Source: Anisodus tanguticus (taxonomy: Eukaryota > Streptophyta > Magnoliopsida > Solanales > Solanaceae). From it: 64,000 bases of DNA. Positions 35,400 to 46,302 of this stretch are shown here, piece by piece. Made by a program: the position numbers and the translations under genes. Every line of letters starts with the position of its first letter. Within the stretch, counting starts at the first letter, position 1. The DNA lies in contig CM067544.1 in NCBI GenBank assembly GCA_034509755.1, positions 17,479,001 to 17,543,000 of the forward strand. Direction: 5' to 3'. The notes beneath the pieces are model-generated. The model saw only the letters and a list, made by a program, of their open reading frames with translations. It made no database searches and was not told the origin of the DNA.

Positions 35400-37680
35400 T
35401 ATTGTTTGGGTTTTAAGCCCATTCCCCTAGACAGGCAGAACACTTGATCTTCGGGTAGTTCCTTAGTTAAAGGGTCCGCTATATCATTTGATTAGTAATC
35501 AAGGAAGTGACACCCGTGATGATCAACTGCCATACGGTCTTATATCTCTGACAGATCCTGACAGATATGTCCAGACGCCGTCATTCGTGTCCTTCCTAAA
35601 AGCCGACCGACTAGCCATAGTGTATAACTACTGAAGGCACATGTTTCTCCCAATAAGGGACGTCCTCTAAGGAGTCGTGAAGTTACTCAACTTCTTTCAT
35701 GCTTTGTATAAAGCGATAAACTCTGATTCCATCATAAATCGGCCGATGCAAGTTTGCTTAGAGGTTTTTCCAAGACTCATCATACACATTTCCTTGTGGC
35801 TTTGATGTTCTTCACATCTGATGTCCAGTTTGCATCACAATGTTCTCCTAGAACGGTTGGACATCCAGAATACCATAATCCGTAGATAAGCGAATATTTC
35901 AGATATCGCCATATCCGACTCAACGCCTTCTATTGATCATTTATTAAAATCATCAGTGAACCTTAGTGCAACTGATCTGCTTTGCAGGCCGATACCAGGT
36001 CGGTTGTAGTGTGTAACATACATTGAACTACATGTGACCTGCGCATATCGCTCCTTGTATATGAGTGCACCATGATTCGAATCAGTTATATGATTCATAT
36101 CCATTGGTGGCTTCAACGAGACTGTCAACTATCTCACAACTGAGTTTGGAGTTAGACTAGTCAGTTAGATGTCTTAGAAATCCAATTCCTAAGATGTCAT
36201 CTGTGATACCCATATCTTTTGTTTCAATATAACCTCCACTCTCAAACTGTTGGTTTTCCAACTGTTGGCTTTCTAACTTCAGAGTCAATATTTCTGTGGT
36301 CAGATTCATTGTTTCTGTTTTATCTGAAACTTCCAGGACCAAAATATAAACATTTCAGGGACCAAAATGAAAGTTCAGGAAGAAGCCCAACAGTCCAGCA
36401 AACCAACTCTGATCCTCCCCTTCCAACTCTCCGGTTAGGAAGGTTGTTTCAACATCCATGTCACGCAAGACTGCAATGGCCCTAGATGTTAAACTATTCA
36501 CAGAGAACCACATGTACAAGTAGCTGAGGCCTTATACTCGACAGTAGATCCATCTACTTCGTACTTACTTTTGAGTATCCACTTTTATACAACCCAAAGG
36601 TTCTTTTCCCGAAGGAAGATCAACCATTACACAAGTATGGTTCTATATGATGAAATCTATTGCTCTCTTTAGCTTCTTTCCAAAGCAACGCTTCTGGAGA
36701 TGACAATTATTTATTAATTGTCCATGGTTCATTCTCAACCATACAAGCTATAAGGTCTTAAACAAGTCTTTGTTCCCTCTTTGCTCTGTCTCGGTTCAAT
36801 ATTTAGAATCCATGTGTTTTGTAGATCTGGAATATTAAGTTCCGGATAGACAGCAACTTTCGAGTCCTGTAGATACAGAACGTCTAGTTCCGGACAGTCA
36901 GGCCCTCGCGGGTTCTTGTTAACCTCGAGCAATTACTCATTTTTCCTTTTCAAGGAAAGTTATATTCAAAGAATTCAGCATTCTTCACTACTGTTATTTG
37001 CAGATCCAGTGGATATGCAATTTACAGTCTTAGGTCCAACTTGACATGTTTCGGTATTCCTACCTCTACCAAGCCACCCCACATCACAACATTTGTATGT
37101 GAGATCCTTTCCATGTCTCACACGGAGGGTTATCCTTATCCTTATGCGTATTTCTGTTGAGAATCGCATTAGCGGTAAGGATCGCATTGCCCCTCATATT
37201 TTGGGCGTACGGATTTGCGCTTAGATAACACCGTTGGACTGAGGTGAGTAATGAGCAGTCGTTTGATAAACAATGCTTCACATTCTCCCCCTCTATCACT
37301 ACGAATTCCTCAATCAGTAGGCTTAGTTGATTTTCAACTTCTGCTTTGTAGCGCTTATCCGCTTCAACAACTTTATCTTTGCTTTTCAACAAACAAATGA
37401 TGTAATACATTGTACCATCATCCATGAAGGTCATAAAGTACTTGTCTCCGCCCTCTATTTTGTACAAACTTCAAATCACCCATGTCGGTGTGACTAAGTT
37501 CTAGAGGAGCAGTGCTTCTTTCGCTATTCCTTTGACATAATGGAAAGGTGATTTTGCCTTTTCGCGTACCTCACATTTATTTTGAGGGTTTATGTCGACA
37601 GAAGGCAACAATCTCAACTTCGTTAGCTTTTGAATGACTTTCTATTTAACGTGTCTTAATTTATGATGGCATAGATGCAC
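35400..37680 (-). pseudogene. Element 2 pol remnant, RT core lost
   Basis: On the minus strand 37467-37084 retains integrase text (YFMTFMDDGT, YKAEVENQL, then NAILTANAILN), 37187-36975 KVGPKTVNCISTG, 36342-36157 the post-catalytic RT block (GITDDILGIG), and about 36100-35400 RNase H-like sequence ending at the GGGCTTAAAACCCA complement. The YxDD segment is missing. Stops and frameshifts are frequent. Confidence 0.8.
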
Positions 37681-38639
37681 GGATTACAAATATATCATTT
37701 ATTTAGCTACAAACATACTGCACCATTCTTAGTTATTACAGACTTGTTGGACTAGTCTCAAACCAGCTTGACTAACAGTGTCCTTTAAATCAAGTTTGGG
37801 ACATGTATTACCTCATTTTAGAGTGATCCCATTCCCTGAAGTCCTATTGAGGACAACCTCTCCAATCCCTTCTACTTTAGAGGTGGCGTTGCTTCACATA
37901 AACAACATCTTGTGTGATCTGGATACTCTGGCCCACTCCAGTTGCTTTGGCATACTAAGTGTCCAATTTTTTTCTACCTTTCTTTTGGCCTTCAGATCAT
38001 TTAAGACCTGGAAACTCTGGCCCACCTTACTAGGTGTCCATTACTTTTCTTATGAGATGAATTCTGGCCCCACTCCAGTCGCTCGTAGGCTTTGTATGAC
38101 TGAGTATCCAATATCATCCTATCAAAGGAATTTTGGCCCCACTCCAGTCGCCCGTAGGCTTTGTATGACTGAGTGTCCAATATCATCCTATGAAGGATCT
38201 TCTGCCAAATAGTGTGACAGGCTCAACGTCTTTAGCTTTTAGTATTCTTCCCTTATGATTGGTGCCTAGGGAAATCTCTGGCGCTCACTTAAGAGTGGTA
38301 ACAGTTTTCGCACGTTAGTGGATCTTTTTCCCTCGTATGTGCGAACATACTTTACACACTTTTAAAAATTACACTTAAAAGAACAGATCTTTTTAAGTCG
38401 TTTACAAAATTCAATATTTAAACGGGAAGGAAGATGAGATTAAACTTCTGATTTTAAAGCGTAAGGAATATAAATTATTTCGTGAAACCATTTTCATATT
38501 TCTCCTTACCTTAAGCCCTTTTTAATCAGACATCATTTAATCTTATTCTTGACAAGGAAGAAAAATTACTTATCCCAATTTTGGATTCTGGCCCACTTCA
38601 GTCACTTCATCGGACTGAGTGTCCATTTCCTCCTTACCA

Positions 38640-38880
38640 TAATTCGGATCCTTTGTCTGGGATAGATATGGGCCTTCTGCTACAAGATATAGCCACATCT
38701 TCAATCTTATCCTCTTGTCCCAGTTGACATCCCCAACCTCTCATGGGCGCTTGTTCCCACCACTCTCAGGAGCGGTGACACCATGAACACGTTGACCTTC
38801 AACATCATAATCACAAGTCTCTTCTACCAGAAAACCACAGCTATATCCAGATTTGGTCACACAACTTTTGACAGACATCT
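38640..38880 (-). pseudogene. Element 2 leader reading frame of unknown function
   Basis: Minus-strand frame opening MSVKSCVTKSG near 38880 and containing VHGVTAPESGGNKRP, a stop (TGA), then EVGDVNWDKR and LSQTKDPNYGK. Same frame as in elements 1 and 3. Function unknown; no gag motif. Confidence 0.5.
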
Positions 38881-38911
38881 TTCGAACATTAATACAAATC
38901 TTGTCTTAAAC

Positions 38912-40080
38912 TGTTGAGATATGTAAAGCAGTACGGAAAGTAAATAAATATTACAAGTGTTCGAAATGATAAACAAACAAGCTAATATTCAAAACTGTCG
39001 CAAGCTTGTTAAGTCTTGAATATTGATAACCTAAAATCAAGAAACACTAAATCTGGATTGTTACAACTGTGGCTGAGTCGAGAGATGGCTCTCTGTCTTT
39101 AAGACAAGATTGCCTTGTATATATGCGTTTAAGTTAACGGGCAATAGTCTCCCAAGATAAAATAGCAACTAATCAACACTACAAAGCAAATAGGTTGATT
39201 CTGACGAAGAAAACAAAACACGAAACGACTTGTTGAAGAACGAAAAAAGAATGAAGAGTTTTGAGTTTTCTGTTCACTATTTATGGACAAAATTTCAGTT
39301 GTTCTCTTCTATTTTTGCCTATGTATTATATTGTATATTTTCGTCTCTGCAATTGAGCCAAAAGGCTCCAATATATAGCATAAGGGGAGACTTCTCAACT
39401 GCCAAGTAATGGTTGTTTATGGTCATTGAATGATGGAGCTAATCAGCCAAGTAATGGTTGTTTATGACCATTAGTGAGGGAGTTAATCAGCAGGTAATGG
39501 CTGATAATTTAATGTGCAACGTTCCAAAAACCAACCCAAACGGTAGGCAGAAACTTTCTGCCTTCCGTCGTTCTCAATTTCATCTTTCCAGAAACTCCAG
39601 GGACCAAACTGTAAATATTAAACAATTTGGGGGTCTATCAGAAGAAGCCCAGGCCCAAGGCCCATGACCCGTGACCCAAGCCCAGACGGATGAACGGGTG
39701 GGCGGCAGCGGCGCGCGTGTGGGCTTAGCCTTGAACCCAAGCACATCTAGGTCATCCCTCCTTCAAACACATGGGTTACCCCTTGGGATCCCAAACCCTT
39801 AGCCAATTTTGAGGCTTATAAAGAGAACAATTCTTCTTTTTTTCACCGATGTAGTAGATTTGTCCCACACTATATTTTCATGCCTCAAACACCTTACTTC
39901 GTGGACCATTATCTCTTTCATTTCTCAATGAAATTTGACGATCTTTGGCCCTACGGTCATCTACTCACTTAGTAGATTATGCACGTATGAAGAGACAAAG
40001 CCTCCAACATGCGGAACCATAATGTTTAAGTCATTAAATACGGGTGGATGCACCTTCCCACCAAAGGCAAATTTCCAACA
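38912..40080 (-). repeat. 5' LTR of element 2 (LTR type A)
   Basis: Starts TGTTGAGATATG and ends AAATTTCCAACA just before the TSD copy CACAA. The U5 block, complement of 39098-39111, is AATCTTGTCTTAAA on the element strand. Confidence 0.9.
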
Positions 40081-40085
40081 CACAA

Positions 40086-40721
40086 TTGGTAAGGTAAACT
40101 CTGAGCGTGGGTAAGTTTTTATATTGTTTGTCTCATGAGGACAAAAAAATAGCAGTTATGTAACAATACACATGCAATATGCATGCTCAAGTGATCATCC
40201 TCTTAAAGTTATTTTAGTGCAATAATTGGTTCAGAGAATGAATTCAATATCAAGATGCTTCTGCACTCTGGCCAGCCAGTACATTAACTCCAAACCTAAC
40301 AAGAATTTAATTTAAATTTAAAAGGGTACTATACATACAAAGGTGAAGTTTGAATTTTAAATTTATGGATTCTAAATCACTGAATGACGACTCAAGTAGT
40401 AATAATTAAATTCTAAATTTATATTCATATATATTTAATGATACATTGTTTAAGTAAAATTTGTTGGATTTGGCAGAATCATGTCATCTAACCCTGCCCC
40501 TGCGCCTATATATATATATATAGCTTGAGAAAAATATATTGATTCTCTCAAACACACAACATGTTGGATCCTCTCCGATACGTACTCGTCATAAAATTTC
40601 TAAATGACGTAAACTACAGTGATGGGTCAGTTAATATTTAATGCTAAATTCAATGGAGCACTTTTTGATACATAATAATTTGGGGACCGTCGAATTCATT
40701 ATTCATATCAATAAATAACAA
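40086..40721. other. Spacer between divergent elements 2 and 3
   Basis: About 640 bp of AT-rich DNA with a short TA microsatellite (about 40509-40522). No gene recognised. It would form the loop of a very large inverted repeat. Confidence 0.5.
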
Positions 40722-40726
40722 ACAAG

Positions 40727-41838
40727 TGGTGAAAATTTACTAATGTGAAATTAAATTTATCTCATTATTTATGACTCGAACAATTGGGGCCCCGCACGTT
40801 GAAAATATCATTTCCACACACATGCAATCTTAGTGACAAGTATCGTAAATTTTGTTAATGAAAGAGATATAGGTACGTAAGTAAAATGTTTGAGACATAG
40901 AATGATGGACGGTTATTGGTTAAATAACAAGTGTTTCATATTGTTAAACGCAGGAAGGATTGTGCGAAGTGTAAGATGGTACGGGTCGAAAAAGGGTTGC
41001 GGCGCCCCTTGCAGCGCCGCGGCGCCTGATTGGCAGTGAGCATCGTGAGTTTTTGGCTGAATTAGCGTCGCGACGCTAATGTGGCAGAGCCGCGGCGCTT
41101 CATTGGCAGTGACTGCTCGACGGAATCCCAAAGGTTTGGCTGTTGAGGTGGTTTCAATGGCATTGAATCCACCCAATAATGGCCATTACTTGGACCATTA
41201 TGTTGTTGCATTACTTGGGGGTTAAATGGCATCCATTACATGGCAATTGAATTTCATTATGAGGCATTTGAAAGGTCATCTTGCACACCTATAAATTGAG
41301 GCCTTCGGCTCAATTCTATAGATTAACAGAAATGAACAAATTAACATACTTACAAATTAACAATACCACAAAGAGATCAGTTTTTTCTGATAAACAATCA
41401 TTCTCTTAGCAATCTTCATTATTCGTGTTCTTCGTTGGGATCATTTGTGTAGTCTTTGCACATTTGATAGTTTATTATTTCATCTTGGGAGACTATTGTA
41501 CACACTTCTGTAAAGCCTATATATGGGGGAAATCTTGTCTTAAAGACAGAGAGCCATCTCTCGACTCAGCCGGTGGTGTTGTGATTATCTAATTGGTTGC
41601 TAAGTGTTTCAGGTGTGAACGTGTATCTCAAAGGACTCTAACCGTTTGGATTTTCAGTGGTTCTACAAGCCACAAGTGTAGCAGCTCATTTTCTTTATTT
41701 CTTAATACAAGATCCAGATTTGAAGTTCCAATTCAAGATCAAGAGATTGACAACTTGTTGTTGTAATGTTTGTTGTTTATCCTTTCGATCACTATTATAG
41801 TTATTTACTATTCTCGTACGTGCTTTACATATCCAACA
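40727..41838 (+). repeat. 5' LTR of element 3 (LTR type B)
   Basis: Begins TGGTGAAAATTTACT (a variant of TGTTGGAAATTTACT) and ends TACATATCCAACA. Contains TATAAAT at 41290-41296 and the U5 block AATCTTGTCTTAAA at 41531-41544. One copy of the GC-rich 21-bp unit near 41005. Confidence 0.9.
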
Positions 41839-41840
41839 CT

Positions 41841-41854
41841 TTTAAGACAAGATT
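41841..41854 (+). promoter_or_regulatory. Candidate non-tRNA primer site complementary to U5
   Basis: TTTAAGACAAGATT, two bases after the LTR end, is the exact complement of 41531-41544 inside the LTR. The same pairing exists in element 2 (38897-38910 with 39098-39111) and element 5 (59709-59723 with 59548-59562). A role in priming is inferred. Confidence 0.45.
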
Positions 41855-41871
41855 GTATTAGTGCTCGAAAG

Positions 41872-42275
41872 ATGTTTGCCAGCACATATGGTCCCAAATC
41901 TGGCTGTGGTTTCTTCTTGAAAACAGTTCTGTTGACAGTTCTGTTAATAGTTCTGTTAACTGTTCAAACACTGTCTCTGTCAACAACCGTGCTTTCAAAT
42001 ATGGTCCTAGTTTTGGTTCTCTCTTTGACAACAGTTACAAATCTGTTTTCGTCAAAGTTGGGATCTCTGGATCTGATGTTAAGCTTCAAGATACTGCTGA
42101 TAGTCATGCTAGTACGGCTAAAGATCAAGGACGAGTTAGTGTCCCCGCTCTCGAGGGTGGTGGAAACAAGCGCCCACGAGAGGCTGAGGATGTCAACTGG
42201 GACAAGAGGAGAATGCTGAAGATGATATTTTATCATGTAGCAAAGGCCTATATCTGTCCCAGACAAAGGATCTGA
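41872..42275 (+). pseudogene. Element 3 leader reading frame of unknown function
   Basis: Opens at ATG 41872 (MFASTYGPKSGCG). Near 41920 it shifts to the frame that carries Asn/Ser-rich text, FKYGPSFGSLF, KVGISGSDVKLQ, GGGNKRPREAEDVNWDKRR, and a stop near 42275. The GGNKRPRE…WDKRR block is shared with elements 1 and 2. It occupies the place of gag but shows no capsid or zinc-knuckle motif. Unknown function. Confidence 0.5.
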
Positions 42276-42763
42276 ATTATGGTAAGGAGGATATGGACAC
42301 TCAGTCTAACTGAAGTGGGATAGAATCCAAAAGGTCTAAGTTAATTATCCTTCCTTATCTATAATGTGTTTAGTTAATATCTGAATAAATGTGTGTAAAG
42401 CAAGGCTGGGAATATGAAAGTGTTTTCATTAAAAACTTATATTCTCTACACTCTAAAATCAAATATTAAATCTATTTTCCTTCCCGGTTAAAGATTGGAC
42501 TATTGTAAACAAAACTTAAAAGATCTGTTCTTTTTGGTGTAATTATTAAAAGTGTGTAAAGTATGTTCGCACATACGAAGGAGAGAGATCCACCGACTGT
42601 GCAAAAACTGTTACCACTCTTAAGTAAGCGTCAGGGACTTCCATGGGCACCAATCATAAGGGAAGAAGACTAAGAGATAATGGCCTATCTTAAGACGTTG
42701 AACTTGTCACCTATCTGACAAAAGATCCTTTATTTGATTGGATGATATTGGACACTCAGTCGT

Positions 42764-43080
42764 ACAAAGCCTATGATCAACTGGAGTGAGCCAGAATTTC
42801 CAGGTCTTAAATTATCTGAAGGCCAGAAGAAAGGCAGAAAAGTAATGGACACCTAGTGAGATGGGCCAGATTTTCCAAGTCTTAAATGATCTGAAGGCCA
42901 GAAGAAAGGCAGAAAAGTAATGGACACCTAGTGAGGTGGGCCAGAGTTTCCAGGTCTTAAATGATCTGAAGGCCAAAAAAAGGCAGAAAAGTAATGGACA
43001 CCTAGTGAGGTGGGCTGGAGTTTCCAGGTCTTAAATGATCTGAAGGCCAAAGAAAGGCAGAAAAGAAATTGGACACTCAG
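42764..43080 (+). repeat. About four tandem 75-bp repeats in the element 3 spacer
   Basis: The unit contains TAATGGACACCTAGTGAG, then GTTTCCAGGTCTTAAATG, then ATCTGAAGGCCA and AAAGGCAGAAAAG. Starts fall near 42765, 42842, 42917 and 42991. Elements 1 and 2 keep one or two copies at the corresponding place and have their own ~72-bp duplication instead (around 9045-9170 and 38060-38190). Confidence 0.85.
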
Positions 43081-43389
43081 TGTGCCAAAACAACTGGAGT
43101 TGGCAAGAGTATCCAGATCACATATGATCATGTTACGCCCTAACCACGGGCAAGATGTTGTTCATGTGAAGCAACGCCACCTCTAAAGTAGAAGGGATTG
43201 GAGAGGTTGTCCTCAATAGGACTTCAGGGAATGGGATCACTCAAAAATGAGGTGATACATGTCCCAAACTTGGTTTAAAGGACACTGTTAGTCAAGTTGG
43301 TTTGAGACTAGTCCAACAAGTCTGTAATAACTAAGAATGGAATAGTATGTTTGTATCTAAATGAATGATATATTTGTAATCCGTGCATC

Positions 43390-45680
43390 TATGCCATCAT
43401 AAATTAAGACACGTTAAATAGAAAGTCATTCAAAAGCTAACGAAGTTGAGATTGTTGCCTTCTGTCGACATAAACCCTCAAAATGAATGTGAGGTAGGCG
43501 AAAAGGCAAAATCACCTTTCCATTCCATCAAATGATTAGCGAAAGAAGCACCGCTCATCTAGAACTTAGTCACACCTACATGGGTGATTTGAAGTTTGTA
43601 CAAAATAGAGGGTGGAGACAAGTACTTTATGACCTTCATTGATGATGGTACAACGTATTGCATCATTTGTTTGTTGAAAAGCAAAGATAAAGTTGTTGAA
43701 GCGGATAAGCGCTACAAAGTAGAAGTTGAAAATCAACTAAGCCTACTGATTGAGGAATTCGTAGTGATAGAGGGGGAGAATGTGAAGCATCGTTCATCAA
43801 ACGACTGCTCATTAGTCACCTCAGTCTAACGGTGTTAGCCAAGTGCAAAGCTGTACACCCAAAATATGTGGGGCAAGGCGATCCTTACCGCAAATGCGAT
43901 TCTCAACAGAACTACGTATAAGGATAAGGATAACCCTCCGTGTGAAACATGGAAAGGATTCCACCTACAAATGTTGTGTTTTGGGGTGGCTTGGTAGAGG
44001 TTGGAATACCGAAACAGGTCAAGTTGGACATAAGACTGTAAATTGCATATCCACTGGATCTGCAAATAACAGTAGTGTTTATCGCCTTTTGGTGTCAAAA
44101 ATATTGAATTCTTTGAAGATAACTTTCCTTGAGAAGGAAAAAAAAGTAATTGCTCGAGGTTAACAATAACCCACAAGTGCCTGACTTTCCGAAACTAGAC
44201 GCTCCGTATCTATAGGACTCGGAAGTTGCTGACTATCCGGAACTTAATAATCTAGATCTACAGAACTCAGGGATTCTAGATGTTGAACCGAGACGTAGCA
44301 AACATGGGAAAATACTTGTTTCAGGCCTTCTAGTTTGTATGGTTGAGAATGAACCATGGACAATTAACAGAGAACTGTCATCTCCAGAAGCGCTGCTTTG
44401 GAAAGAAGCTATATAGAGAGAAATATATTTCATCATATAGAACCATACTTGTGTAATGGTTGACCTTCCTCCTGGAAAAAAATATTAGGGTTGTAAAAGT
44501 GGATACTCAAAAGTGAGTACAAAGTGGATGGATCTACTGACGAGTATAAGGTATCGGCTACTTGTACATGTGTTCCCCTATGAATAACTTAACATCCAGG
44601 GCCATTGCAGTCTTGCGTGAGATGGATGTTGAAACAGCCTTCCTAACCGGAGAGTTAGAAGGGGAGGATCAGAATTGGTTTGTTGGATTGTTGGGCTTCT
44701 TTTTGAACTTTCATTTTAGTCCCTGAAATGTTTACATTTTGGTCCTGAAAGTTTCAGATAAAATATAAATAATGAATCTGACAACAAAAATATTGACTCT
44801 GAAGTTAGAAAGCCAACAGTTGAAAACCTAATAGTCTGAAAGTGGAAGTCATATTGAAACAAAAGGCTCGATATGAAAGATATGGGTATCACAGATGACA
44901 TCTTAGGAATTGGGATTTCTAAGACATCTAACAGACTGATCTAAATCCAAACTCATTTGTGAGATACTTGACAATCTCGTTGAAGCCACCAATGGATATG
45001 AATCAAACTGATTGAAATCATGGTGCACCCATATAGAATGAGCGATATGCGCAGGTCACATGTAGTTCAATGTCTTGTATACACTACAACCGACCTAGTA
45101 TCAGCCTCTAAAGTAGATTAGTGTGATATTAAAAATGATCGATAAAGGCGTTAAATCGGATATGACGATGTCTGAAATGTTCGCTTATCTATGGATTACG
45201 GTATTCTGGATATCCAGCGGTTCTGGGAGAACACAGTGATGCAAACTGGACATCAGACTTGAAGAACACCAATGCCACAAGTAAATATGAATGATGAGTC
45301 TTGGAAAATCCTCTAAGCAAACTTGCATCGGCCGATTCATGATGGAATCGGAGTTTATCTCTTTAAACAAAGCATGGAAGAAGTTGAGTTACTTCACGAC
45401 TCCTTAAAGGACGTCCATTATTGGGAGAAACCCATGTCTTTAGCAATTATACATTGTGGCTAGCCGGTCGGCTTCAGGAAGGGCACAAATAACAGCGTCT
45501 GGACATATCTTTCGTATCTATCGGAGACATAAGACCATATGGCAATTGACCATCTTGGGTGTCACTTCCTTGATTACTAATCAAAGGATATAGCGGACCC
45601 TTTAACTAAGGCACTACACAAAGATCAAGAGTTTTGTCTGTCTAAGGAAATGGGCTTAAAACCCAAACAATACAAACCTT
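43390..45680 (+). pseudogene. Element 3 pol remnant, RT core lost
   Basis: 43596-43829 retains the integrase core start (YFMTFIDDGT, YKVEVENQL). 43843-44163 retains NCISTGSANNSSVYRLLV. 44600-44640 carries the RT text before the catalytic site (DVETAFLTGE), then unrelated DNA (about 44650-44760), then the RT block after the catalytic site (about 44880-44940, MGITDDILGI), and RNase H text to about 45600 (TMPLTKALHK-like end near 45600-45640). Many stops and frameshifts. Confidence 0.8.
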
Positions 45681-46302
45681 TGAGGTGGTAACCCAACCAT
45701 ACTGATTGGAGATCCCAATAATTTGGTTCAATGGGAAAACTAAGCTGCAAAAGGTTCAGTTGAGCGCTTTAGTGGAAGCAAGAGCACTTCGGATTATGAT
45801 TTTTGTAAAGAAACATAAATCCAAAGTCATTTCCGTGATAGAAATTAAAGTGCTACCTGCATAGTGGGTAAAGGTTAAGCTTCCAAACTTTTAACGATCC
45901 TCAAACAGTTGAGGTTAAGGTTGAAAAAACTTTTAATGATTCCTAACACTTGTGAAGTGGGGTATAGCAGGATACCTTGTAAGAGATCACCTATTTAAGT
46001 GCGAGGATAGGCCGTCTCAAGTGAACGCACTTAAGAATCCAAGTGTGTCCACGGCCACAACGGACAGAACAATAAGAAGAAATGAATAAAGGGAGGTATT
46101 GTGTTGGTACCGTTATATTGGCTTACATTAAATACTGATTGTTCAAGACATCACATTCACCGCGCAGTAAGGAATTCCGATAGTATTCAACTAGGGAAGG
46201 TTCAAAGCGGAAGCTACCTCTCTTGATGCAATATTTTTTCGCTGAACGATTGCTAAAAGTAGGCACCTTGTGTGCGCGCCAAAATCTCTTTCAAGAGGGG
46301 AT

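Larger units (their letters stand above)
33694..40080 (-). mobile_element. Ty1/copia-like element 2, non-autonomous, minus strand
   Basis: LTRs 33694-34769 (3') and 38912-40080 (5'), duplication CACAA at 33689-33693 and 40081-40085. The polypurine tract is the complement of 34770-34779. The internal region is collinear with element 1 and shares its two replacements: the leader frame in the gag position and unrelated DNA where the RT core should be (about 36330-36450). The sequence next to the 5' LTR (complement of 38897-38910) reads TTTAAGACAAGATT instead of a tRNA-type primer site. It lies 646 bp from element 3 in opposite orientation. Confidence 0.9.

Noticed and set aside
38001..38212. Repeated text giving duplicated peptides on both strands
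   Set aside because: It is the ~72-bp spacer duplication of element 2, and the peptides are by-products of the DNA repeat.
42764..43080. Evenly spaced repeats that could suggest a CRISPR-like array
   Set aside because: The units are contiguous, with no unique spacers, inside a plant retrotransposon. CRISPR arrays are not expected in plant nuclear DNA.
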